A DNA stretch of 14,106 nucleotides. It comes from Alphaproteobacteria bacterium (GTDB lineage: Bacteria > Pseudomonadota > Alphaproteobacteria > UBA7887). Each line of letters opens with the position of its first letter. The stretch's first letter is position 1. Positions 7,006-12,879 of this stretch are shown piece after piece. Position numbers and translations under genes: made by a program. The stretch spans positions 1-14,106 of the forward strand of contig JANQOH010000225.1 in assembly GCA_028289725.1 (NCBI GenBank), read 5' to 3'. The notes beneath the pieces were generated by a model that ran no database searches, had not been told where the DNA came from, and saw nothing but the letters and a program-made list of their open reading frames with translations.

Positions 7006-7206
7006 CTAGGCGCCGAAAAATAAGAGTGCGCCGGCAAAGACACAGAGTGTGAGCCCGCCGCCGGCGAGTATTGCGGATATCACGACTTGTCCGCCGCGCT
7101 TACCGCGCCGCCACGCCCAAGCCGCGCCGAGTCCGCCGCCGAGCAGAACGGGCAGGAAAACGAACAAGACAAGAAAGCTGGTCCAAAAACCTTGGTAATC
7201 CATCAT
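7006..7206 (-). CDS. Small two-helix membrane protein, unknown function
   Basis: About 66 residues from the ATGATG at 7206; a GTG at 7254 would add 16 hydrophilic residues (MSQDSNRRGARSDSQR). It has two hydrophobic helices, FLVLFVFLPVLLGGGLGAAWAW and QVVISAILAGGGLTLCVFAG, joined by a short basic loop RRGKRGG. By the positive-inside rule, the loop is cytoplasmic and both ends face the periplasm. The composition is far from a chance antisense frame, and the gene is convergent with the cupin gene, sharing the intergenic terminator region. No family is recognised. A nine-base inverted repeat lies just upstream, partly overlapping the longer start. Confidence 0.6.
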   Translation of the reverse strand: MMDYQGFWTSFLVLFVFLPVLLGGGLGAAWAWRRGKRGGQVVISAILAGGGLTLCVFAGALLFFGA

Positions 7207-7244
7207 TCGTTGGCTATCCGATCGAGCGCCGCGCCGATTGGAAT

Positions 7245-7296
7245 CTTGCGACACTACCGAGGATAGGGCGACCGATCTTTATGACTATGTCGCAAG
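7245..7296. repeat. Perfect 9-bp inverted repeat with 34-base spacer
   Basis: CTTGCGACA at 7245-7253 is the exact reverse complement of TGTCGCAAG at 7288-7296. The pair lies 39-90 bases upstream of the ATG of the small membrane protein and inside the gap to the SGNH hydrolase gene. It could be two operator half-sites allowing looping, a long-loop hairpin in the leader, or coincidence. No named operator is matched. Confidence 0.5.
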
Positions 7297-7342
7297 CCGC
7301 TCGAACATGACCGATGGCGGTATCGTGCAATAAGAGAATTTC

Positions 7343-7372
7343 GCGACCAGCCAGCGAGGGCTGGCCGGTCGC
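7343..7372 (-). terminator. Hairpin terminator of the SGNH hydrolase gene
   Basis: GCGACCAGCCAGC (7343-7355) pairs with GCTGGCCGGTCGC (7360-7372) at 12 of 13 positions, with a GAGG loop. It lies 15 bases beyond the stop of the minus-strand hydrolase. In that direction the stem is followed by GAAATTCTCTT, a moderately T-rich tail, so termination is likely but not textbook. Confidence 0.6.
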
Positions 7373-7386
7373 AGGTATCGTCAAGC

Positions 7387-8691
7387 CTAATTGCCGATCA
7401 GAAGATTGAGGTCGATCGCGTCTGCCATGGCTTTGTAGCCGGCATCGTTGGGGTGCAAGTTGTCGCCGCAATTATAGTCGTCGTGAATGTGATCGGGGCG
7501 ACCCGGATCGCGCACCGCGGCGTCGAAGTCGATCACGCCATCAAACGCACCGCCGGTACGGATCCACTCGTTGACCTCCTTGCGCACCTGGTTCTTGTCC
7601 TCGCTGTAGTAGCCTTCAAGAATGATGCCTTTGAACGAGTCTTTGAAAGGCGTCAACGTCGCGCCGAGAATGCGGATGCCCTGCAAGTGAGCGCGATCGA
7701 TGATCATTTGGTACATCTGTATGATCTGCGCGCTGGTCGGTATCGGCGTCCAAGGGTCGAGGCCCATGGCGGACCAACCGATATCATTGATGCCGAGCAT
7801 TATGACCATCGTGGTAACGCCTGGTTGCCCGAACACTTCGGTGTCGAGGCGCGCCAAAGCGCTTTCGCCCATGCCATCCTTGAAAAGTCGCGCGCCGGAA
7901 ATGCCGGCGTTGATCAACCCGACATTGCCGTGCCCCTCAGCATGTAGGCGCTCGGCCAGGAAATCGGGATAACGGTGATTGGCGTCCACTGTCGAACAAT
8001 TGCCGTCCGTGATGGAGTCACCGAACAATGCAATTGCCTTCGCACCTTCGGGCGCGTCGACCAAGACGCCGGAAATGAGCATCCGGGACGCATTTGTCGC
8101 CACAGGCTCGAAAGAGGTCTCGGCGACGAAATTTCCTGGTCCTGATATGTACGCCGTTTGCACGCCATCCCAATGATAAGTGTCGAGAAATGCCTCGCTT
8201 GGAAAGAAAAGGCTAATCGCAAGGCTGTCAAAGGCAGCTACATCTCGATCGATTGGATCACTTATCACGCGCGATCCTTGCGGAATGCGGATTTCGGCGG
8301 CACCGGCGAAGGTCAATGCCTGGCTCGATCCTGCAATAATGTTCCCGTCGGCGTCGGCGGTTGCGACAGATGCGGCGCCAATGGTGAGCGGCAGATCGTT
8401 GTAGTCGTTTGAGATCACCACGCGCACTTGGCTGCCCCCGAGATTCAGCCGCACGACCTGGCGAATGGTCTGGTTTGTCACCGATTTTGGTGGTGTGTTT
8501 GCGAGAATGAAGTCGGGCGCAAACCGCGGATGATGACTGGTTGACCAAGCCGTAATCCAGCCCTCCGCATGCCCCTCCTTTGGCACGATGAATGCGAGGG
8601 CAATCATCATACAAACCATCGTCACGGCGCGACACATTGCATGCAGGGCGCGCGTGCGCAAGTTGTCGAAATATGCAGGCTTCACAGTCAC
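7387..8691 (-). CDS. Exported SGNH/GDSL-family hydrolase (two-domain)
   Basis: About 434 residues if started at GTG 8691, five bases after a GGGGGAGG ribosome site; a TTG at 8706 would precede that site and is unlikely. An N-terminal signal segment (MCRAVTMVCMMIALAFIVP...GHAEG) directs export. Residues about 45-205 form a beta-rich N-terminal domain (TNQTIRQVVRLNLGGSQVRVVISND, LTIGAASVA, HWDGVQTAYI) seen in long SGNH esterases. The hydrolase domain follows, with block I GDSITDG (nucleophile S226), block II Gly near INAGISG, block III GIND (N302) and block V DNLHPND (D410, H413). The catalytic set is therefore complete. The family deacylates or hydrolyses esters of lipids, polysaccharides or arylesters; the substrate is open. 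It is downstream of the Fnr-type gene on the same strand, separated by 161 bases. Confidence 0.93.
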   Translation of the reverse strand: MTVKPAYFDNLRTRALHAMCRAVTMVCMMIALAFIVPKEGHAEGWITAWSTSHHPRFAPDFILANTPPKSVTNQTIRQVVRLNLGGSQVRVVISNDYNDLPLTIGAASVATADADGNIIAGSSQALTFAGAAEIRIPQGSRVISDPIDRDVAAFDSLAISLFFPSEAFLDTYHWDGVQTAYISGPGNFVAETSFEPVATNASRMLISGVLVDAPEGAKAIALFGDSITDGNCSTVDANHRYPDFLAERLHAEGHGNVGLINAGISGARLFKDGMGESALARLDTEVFGQPGVTTMVIMLGINDIGWSAMGLDPWTPIPTSAQIIQMYQMIIDRAHLQGIRILGATLTPFKDSFKGIILEGYYSEDKNQVRKEVNEWIRTGGAFDGVIDFDAAVRDPGRPDHIHDDYNCGDNLHPNDAGYKAMADAIDLNLLIGN

Positions 8692-8779
8692 TTCAACCTC
8701 CCCCAATAGAACTTGAGCGAACTTTCATGATGCCCCAATCGCACTCTACCCTATTTGTCGGTGGCAGGGCTAACGCGGT

Positions 8780-8798
8780 CGCGCGGTCGTACCGCGCG
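8780..8798. repeat. Perfect 8-bp hairpin between the SGNH and Fnr-type genes
   Basis: CGCGCGGT (8780-8787) and ACCGCGCG (8791-8798) are perfect reverse complements separated by CGT. The element sits 55 bases beyond the stop of the Fnr-type gene and 89 bases before the hydrolase start, both on the minus strand. It lacks a T tract. It may be a Rho-dependent or mRNA-end hairpin, or a palindromic operator. A smaller inverted repeat (8826-8830 with 8834-8838) lies nearby. Confidence 0.45.
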
Positions 8799-8852
8799 AG
8801 TCCGGTTTGGGGGGTACCGAGACGTCCGTATTGTACGGGCGTTGGCTGCTTT

Positions 8853-9653
8853 CTACTCGATGCGCTGGGAGCGGCATTCGAACCCTTCGCCGCCGTCCAG
8901 CAGCCGGTCCATCATGTCTTCGTCGAAGCCGGCAACGTCCGCCAAGCCATCGGGGTCGATAATCGTCAGCGTTTGATCAACGACTTGGACCAGCTTTCTC
9001 TCGCGCAATTCACGGAGCATGCGGTTGACGTGAACAGATGTCAGGCCCAATGCGTCGCCGATATGCTCTTGCGTGAGAGGCATTTTGATCGAGGAGCCGA
9101 GCGGCTCGGGGTCACGCAGACGGACGCGGTAGTAGAGTTCCAATAGAAAATGGGCGACGCGTTCGACCGCGGTCTGGCGGCCAACGCTCAGCAGTCTGTC
9201 GCGCCCGAGTTCGCCGTAGTTCGCGATCATCCAGGTCAGCCGCAGCGAAAGTTCGGGGTGCTCGCGAATGAAATCGAGAAATTTGTCGCGCGGGAACACG
9301 CACAGACGCACCGGGGTCAGCGTGTGGGCCGAGTGGTCCATCGGCCGGACCAAATTGGCCTGATAACCAATGAAGTCGCCCGGCAGCGCGATTTGGGAAA
9401 TTTGGCGCCGGCCGTCCTCCAACAATTTCGCGAGGTAGATCCAGCCCTCCACGACGGTATACAGCTCGTCGAGGTCGTCACCCTGACTATAGATTTCCTG
9501 GTCGGCTTCGCACACACGGTCGCCGGTTTTGAAGCTCTCGAGAATCGCGAGTTCGTCGTTCGGTAAAGCATGGCAAATCGTCCAATGCCTTACCGGACAG
9601 TTCGCGCACGGGTTTACCTCGTGATTCCGCGTGAGAGGGCAGGGACAATGCAC
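8853..9653 (-). CDS. Crp/Fnr-family regulator with FNR-like cysteine set
   Basis: A 266-residue transcription factor. The only usable start is GTG 9653, eight bases after GAGG; no other start codon lies between it and the upstream in-frame stop. The cysteines C16, C19 and C27 (PCANCPVRHWTIC) plus C118 (VRLCVF) match the pattern of oxygen-sensing FNR proteins that bind a [4Fe-4S] cluster, except that seven rather than five residues separate the second and third. The cyclic-nucleotide-binding-like barrel spans about 30-145, the dimer helix about 145-175, and the winged helix about 175-235 with the HTH TQEHIGDALGLTSVHVNRML. The recognition helix lacks the E-xx-SR of E. coli FNR and instead has SVHVNR, common in alphaproteobacterial relatives. 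A tail of about 35 residues follows. It is a likely controller of the FNR-like boxes in this window. Confidence 0.92.
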   Translation of the reverse strand: MHCPCPLTRNHEVNPCANCPVRHWTICHALPNDELAILESFKTGDRVCEADQEIYSQGDDLDELYTVVEGWIYLAKLLEDGRRQISQIALPGDFIGYQANLVRPMDHSAHTLTPVRLCVFPRDKFLDFIREHPELSLRLTWMIANYGELGRDRLLSVGRQTAVERVAHFLLELYYRVRLRDPEPLGSSIKMPLTQEHIGDALGLTSVHVNRMLRELRERKLVQVVDQTLTIIDPDGLADVAGFDEDMMDRLLDGGEGFECRSQRIE

Positions 9654-9758
9654 CGAGAAGGCCTCGTTTGTTACGCCGGAGACGGTCCCGCACCGTGATC
9701 GTCAGCCGAATTGATCTGCATTGTGGCACCGTTGGCGTCGATCGGGCAATTTCCTTCT

Positions 9759-10160
9759 ATGACCGCGCACCCGCCCATTTCCTGGCCTCCGCCCGAACGA
9801 AGGGTCGCCATGATGTTGTTGGGGCCGTGGAAATGTGCACCACTTTCACCGTTTTTTGCGTTGGCGCGGTGTATCGGCGTAACCGATTTTCGCGGCAAAA
9901 GGTACCACATCTTCGAAAGTTCGAAGACGGGAGCCGCGGACGTGACGTTGCAAATACTTGACTATGGCCCGCGTGTGTTGATTGCCGGATTCGTCCCGGA
10001 GACGGCCTACGAACAATTGACCGCCGCCGGAATCGATGTGCGTGTCGGTCAGTGCTCTGTGCCGGCGGCCACGCTGGCACCGCGTTTTCGGCAATTGCCT
10101 CGCGCCGCCCTACTGGGCTATGGCGCGACGCCGTCTGATCAACGCTCGCATCGCCACTGA
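9759..10160 (+). CDS. NifX/NifB-type dinitrogenase-cofactor-fold protein, stand-alone
   Basis: About 133 residues from ATG 9759; ATG 9810 has a better ribosome site (GAAGGG) but would remove part of the first strand (RVAMMLL). The pattern resembles the NifX/Fe-Mo-cofactor-binding fold: a first strand, then APLSPFFALAR (compare the usual SPHFGRA), then a strand pair IGVTDFRGKRYHIFE. The C-terminal half is AADVTLQILDYGPRVLIAGFVPETAYEQLTAAGIDVRVG, ending with TLAPRFRQLPRA. The hydrophobic residue placement and the IAG...A..L.AAGI.V motif fit well. No nif genes are nearby, so a general iron-sulfur or molybdenum cluster binding role is possible. It is divergent from the Fnr-type gene. A minus-strand frame over 9671-9910 competes but lacks family resemblance. 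Confidence 0.55.
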   Translation: MTAHPPISWPPPERRVAMMLLGPWKCAPLSPFFALARCIGVTDFRGKRYHIFESSKTGAADVTLQILDYGPRVLIAGFVPETAYEQLTAAGIDVRVGQCSVPAATLAPRFRQLPRAALLGYGATPSDQRSHRH

Positions 10161-10268
10161 GCCCGGCCGGTTTTCCTGATTGCGGAAAGACGCGAGATTC
10201 CGTGCAATCGTCGCGTGCGAGTGGGGTAGGATCCGCCGCTGTACTAACCCAACGCGAAGGGGAATGTG

Positions 10269-10967
10269 ATGGCGGCCAAAGAGATCGATATCTACATCGA
10301 TTACAAGAGTCCGTACGCCTATCTTGCGATGGAACCGGCTTGGACATTCGAGCGCGACTTCGACGTGTCGCTCAATTGGTTGCCGCTCACACTCGATATC
10401 GCGAGCTATCGCGGCTCGGCCGAGGTCGATGACAACAAGCAGATCGTTCAAGCCGAGCGTTCGGACTATCAGTGGCGGCGCGTGCGTTATACTTATATGG
10501 ACGTGCGCCGGCACGCCAATTTGCGCGGCCTGACAATTTACGGCACGCAAAAAATCTGGGATTCGTCGCTCGCGGCGATCGGCATGATGTACGCCAAGGA
10601 CCAGGGCGTGTTCCGGGCCTACACCGATATGGTGTTCGAACGGTTTTGGCGGCGTGAGCTTGATATCGAGGATTTCGCGGTGATTACGGCTGTGCTCCAG
10701 GAAACGGGCGCGGATACCGGCGGTTTCAATGATTATGCCGAAGGCGAGGGGCGCGCTCTGCACGATGCCATTCAACACCAGGCGTACGAACGGAGTGTAT
10801 TTGGCGTGCCAACGATTATCGTGGACGATGAACCGTTTTGGGGACGCGAGCAGTTCCCGATGGTGCGGTTGCGCCTGAAGGAAATGGGCTTGGGGCGCGC
10901 CGGCGAGGATACGTTAGTCGACATTGCCTATCCCTGGCGTGCCGGCGGCGCGGGCGTCGACGCTTAA
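10269..10967 (+). CDS. HCCA-isomerase/DsbA-family thioredoxin-fold protein
   Basis: A 232-residue cytoplasmic protein. ATG 10269 follows AAGGGGA at good distance. The N terminus IDIYIDYKSPYAYLA is the hallmark of 2-hydroxychromene-2-carboxylate isomerase and kappa-class glutathione transferases, with S14 at the position that activates glutathione; there is no CXXC. A helical insertion occupies about residues 55-170, followed by the cis-proline loop FGVPTIIVDDEPFWGREQF (F178 to about F196), which closes the glutathione site. It is therefore probably a glutathione-dependent isomerase or transferase acting on an aromatic or xenobiotic substrate, but the family includes many members of unknown substrate. 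It precedes the intradiol dioxygenase gene by 92 bases, a weak hint of a shared aromatic-compound role. Confidence 0.85.
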   Translation: MAAKEIDIYIDYKSPYAYLAMEPAWTFERDFDVSLNWLPLTLDIASYRGSAEVDDNKQIVQAERSDYQWRRVRYTYMDVRRHANLRGLTIYGTQKIWDSSLAAIGMMYAKDQGVFRAYTDMVFERFWRRELDIEDFAVITAVLQETGADTGGFNDYAEGEGRALHDAIQHQAYERSVFGVPTIIVDDEPFWGREQFPMVRLRLKEMGLGRAGEDTLVDIAYPWRAGGAGVDA

Positions 10968-11059
10968 GCGGCTCGATCACTGACGCTAGATGCTTCTTTC
11001 TATCGTCCCAGCCGGGTGCTAGCGTTTCGGCACAACAAGAGCAAAGCAGGGAGACATTG

Positions 11060-11728
11060 ATGAGCATTCGCAAACCCGTTTCGCGGCGCAAGCTGCTGGG
11101 CGGCGTGGCGGCGAGCGCAGGCGCGCTTATGGCCGCGAAGACCGTTAGCGCAGCGTGCACGATTACGCCGTATCAGGTGAACGGTCCGTTCTTTCCAATG
11201 GCGATCAACGATTATGACTGGGACATGACCCAGGTGCCGGGCCGCCGCGACCGCGCCGAAGGGCAGATCGTCGAAATAACCGGCCGTATTCTGAACGCCA
11301 ATTGCGAGCCGGAAAAAGGCGCGCTGATTGACATCTGGCAGGCGAACGCCGCCGGCCGCTATCTCCATCCGCGGGACCCGAACCCGGCCGCGCTCGACCC
11401 GAATTTTGAAGGTTATGCGCGGCTCTACACGGCGGAAGACGGTGTTTATCGCCTCCGGACCATCATACCGGGTGCCTACCCGGTGGGACCGGATTGGATT
11501 CGCCCGCCGCATATTCACTTCAAGGTCCATCCGGCGACCGCACCGTCGATCACGACGCAGATGTACTTCGCGGGAAACGAGCTGAACGAAAAAGACGGCC
11601 TTTACATGTCGGTGCCGGAGGAAGCGCGCTCGCTGATCACGATCGACTTCAGCAACAAGACCGCCGACGGGATTCCGCAAGGCGCATTCGATTTGCATGT
11701 GGATGTCGGCCCACCGCTGCCGATTTAG
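11060..11728 (+). CDS. Tat-exported intradiol ring-cleavage dioxygenase
   Basis: A 222-residue protein from ATG 11060, after CAGGGAGA; the frame is open further upstream without a better start. The N terminus SRRKLLGGVAASAGALMAAKTVSA is a twin-arginine signal, implying export of a folded, metal-loaded enzyme. The intradiol (protocatechuate 3,4-dioxygenase-like) fold shows the four non-haem Fe(III) ligands Y101 (WQANAAGRYLHP), Y140 (TIIPGAYP), H151 and H153 (RPPHIHFKV). These enzymes cleave catecholic rings between the hydroxyls. Y130 in GVYRLRT is also conserved. At about half the length of a two-subunit system and with no partner gene, it is a stand-alone periplasmic type whose substrate is unknown. 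It has its own terminator. Confidence 0.93.
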   Translation: MSIRKPVSRRKLLGGVAASAGALMAAKTVSAACTITPYQVNGPFFPMAINDYDWDMTQVPGRRDRAEGQIVEITGRILNANCEPEKGALIDIWQANAAGRYLHPRDPNPAALDPNFEGYARLYTAEDGVYRLRTIIPGAYPVGPDWIRPPHIHFKVHPATAPSITTQMYFAGNELNEKDGLYMSVPEEARSLITIDFSNKTADGIPQGAFDLHVDVGPPLPI

Positions 11729-11750
11729 CCGACGTTGACATCGCTATTTG

Positions 11751-11778
11751 GAAGGCTGCTCCGGCAGCCTTCTTTTTT
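11751..11778 (+). terminator. Rho-independent terminator of the intradiol dioxygenase gene
   Basis: GAAGGCTGC (11751-11759) pairs perfectly with GCAGCCTTC (11764-11772) around TCCG, followed by six Ts (11773-11778). It begins 22 bases after the stop. It insulates the dioxygenase transcript from the downstream FNR-like promoter and cytochrome module. Confidence 0.92.
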
Positions 11779-11825
11779 CGTCCAGAGGATGTGGGGCCGA
11801 TCTCGTCTCGGCTTACGGCACAGTG

Positions 11826-11867
11826 TTGACGCAAGTTAGGGCGTGAGCCTGGTGCATCGATCATAAG
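11826..11867 (+). promoter_or_regulatory. FNR/FixK-like box with class II -10 before the 69-aa gene and cytochrome
   Basis: TTGAC-GCAA-GTTAG (11826-11839) matches the consensus TTGA(T/C)-N4-(A/G)TCAA at eight of ten defined positions. Twenty-two bases further on is CATAAG (11862-11867), four of six matches to TATAAT. This places the box at -41.5 from a start near 11874, the standard class II activator geometry. The predicted leader to the ATG at 12007 is about 133 bases. Binding by the Fnr-type protein of this window is inference. Confidence 0.5.
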
Positions 11868-12006
11868 GGATTGGGCGTGGAGCATCCGCTGACCACAGGT
11901 TTCACCGCATTATGGGGTAGGATCTTGCGGACGCGGTGGGCGGGTGACGCATTCCGTGTGAGTATGTTCGAGGTCGCGGAACGAATGAAAACGAAAGGCC
12001 GGCCAA

Positions 12007-12216
12007 ATGGACCTGCAAGAGATGACGGCGGCGATCAACAGCCTCATACAAGAAATGGAAAGCGAGCCAGATGACCTGCATGAAATTCATTTCAAACTGC
12101 GCGAACTCCTGAATGAATTGAAGGCGACCGGAATGCCGTTGCCGGCCGACTTGATCGAACTCGACCGGCAATTGGATATCGCCGAGCAAGACGCCCGGTC
12201 TGAAGAGTCGAACTAG
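12007..12216 (+). CDS. Small charged helical protein, unknown function
   Basis: A 69-residue acidic protein (MDLQEMTAAINSLIQEMESE...). ATG 12007 follows AAAGG at about eight bases. It is rich in Glu, Asp, Leu and Ile with heptad-like spacing (INSLIQEMESEPDD, LHEIHFKLRELLNELKATG, LIELDRQLDIAEQDA), so two or three amphipathic helices and possible self-association or partner binding are predicted. There is no signal peptide and there are no cysteines, so it is cytoplasmic. It lies 31 bases before the second cytochrome gene on the same strand and after the FNR-like promoter, so the two are probably one transcript. This is the position Hsp20 occupies relative to the first cytochrome. I do not recognise the family. 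Overlapping frames on both strands are judged shadows. Confidence 0.7.
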   Translation: MDLQEMTAAINSLIQEMESEPDDLHEIHFKLRELLNELKATGMPLPADLIELDRQLDIAEQDARSEESN

Positions 12217-12247
12217 TTCGCCTGCGTTCTCTCGGAGATTTTTTCAA

Positions 12248-12826
12248 ATGATCAATTCCGTAATCCGGTCGGCAGAGATGCGTCGCCTGTTCGCCGTGAT
12301 GTTGGTTTGGCCGGCAATCGTGATCGGTGGCGCGACGGGTGTCGCAGCGGACGATGGCGCGGCTGAACAGCCGATCGGCGATCTGTGGCAGGGTCAAGCG
12401 CCGCCGCCGTCATGGAGCGGGGAGCAGGCGGCCGCGGCACTCGCCATGAGAAGCGAGCGACACAAGGCGTTCATCGAAAACGGCGTGCCGGCCGAATACC
12501 AAGATGCCTCGAACCCGTTTGCTGCATCCGGTGAACTGGTCGCCGAGGGGCGCGCGCTCTATACCGTGAATTGCATAGCATGCCATGGTTTCAAGGGTTT
12601 TGGCGACGGCGACGCGATGATGGATCTGCGCCCGACACGGATGTTCTTGGCATACATGATCGAGTCGCCTGACTTGGTCGATGAATATCTGATATGGACC
12701 ATCTCCAAAGGCGGCGCCGAATTCGGATCAAGCATGCCACCCTACAAAGACCGTCTGACAGAGCACGATATTTGGAAAATCGTGGCTTACATGCGGGCCG
12801 GATTTCCAGGCTCTGATGTGCCTTAG
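12248..12826 (+). CDS. Exported monohaem c-type cytochrome, paralogue B
   Basis: A 192-residue cytochrome c. ATG 12248 follows GGAG at ten bases; ATG 12278 (MRRLFAVMLVWPAIVIGG) would give a shorter signal peptide. The haem motif is C109-I-A-C112-H113, and the likely distal ligand is M163 in SSMPPYKD. It aligns without gaps to the cytochrome at 5129-5716 from about residue 43 to the end, with about 90 of 146 identical residues by hand count. Blocks retained include GDxWQ, WxGExAAAA, RSxRHKAF, GVPxEY, GFGDG, MDLRPT, MIESPDLVDEYL and DIWKIVxYMRAGFP. The two differ mostly in the haem-binding loop (IA for AG) and near M163. It probably receives or donates electrons in the periplasm. It is convergent with the HerA-like gene. 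Confidence 0.9.
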   Translation: MINSVIRSAEMRRLFAVMLVWPAIVIGGATGVAADDGAAEQPIGDLWQGQAPPPSWSGEQAAAALAMRSERHKAFIENGVPAEYQDASNPFAASGELVAEGRALYTVNCIACHGFKGFGDGDAMMDLRPTRMFLAYMIESPDLVDEYLIWTISKGGAEFGSSMPPYKDRLTEHDIWKIVAYMRAGFPGSDVP

Positions 12827-12879
12827 CGGAAACCCTGCCGACTGTCTCAAACTAGATCCGCACAGAGGGCTGCGCCCCG

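Noticed and set aside
9711..9724. TTGATCTGCATTGT as an FNR autoregulatory site for the Crp/Fnr gene
   Set aside because: Only one half-site is good (seven of ten positions). At class II spacing the -10 position toward the regulator reads GGACCG, so no promoter is supported there.
9671..9910. A minus-strand frame of 79 codons containing GGGQEMGGCAVIEGNC
   Set aside because: It competes with the NifX-like gene. It has no family resemblance and no clear ribosome site, and the plus-strand frame matches a known fold, so I preferred that, though not with certainty.
12840..12879. GGGC-TGC-GCCC mini-hairpin between the convergent cytochrome B and HerA-like genes
   Set aside because: A four-base stem without a T tract on either side is too weak to call a terminator.
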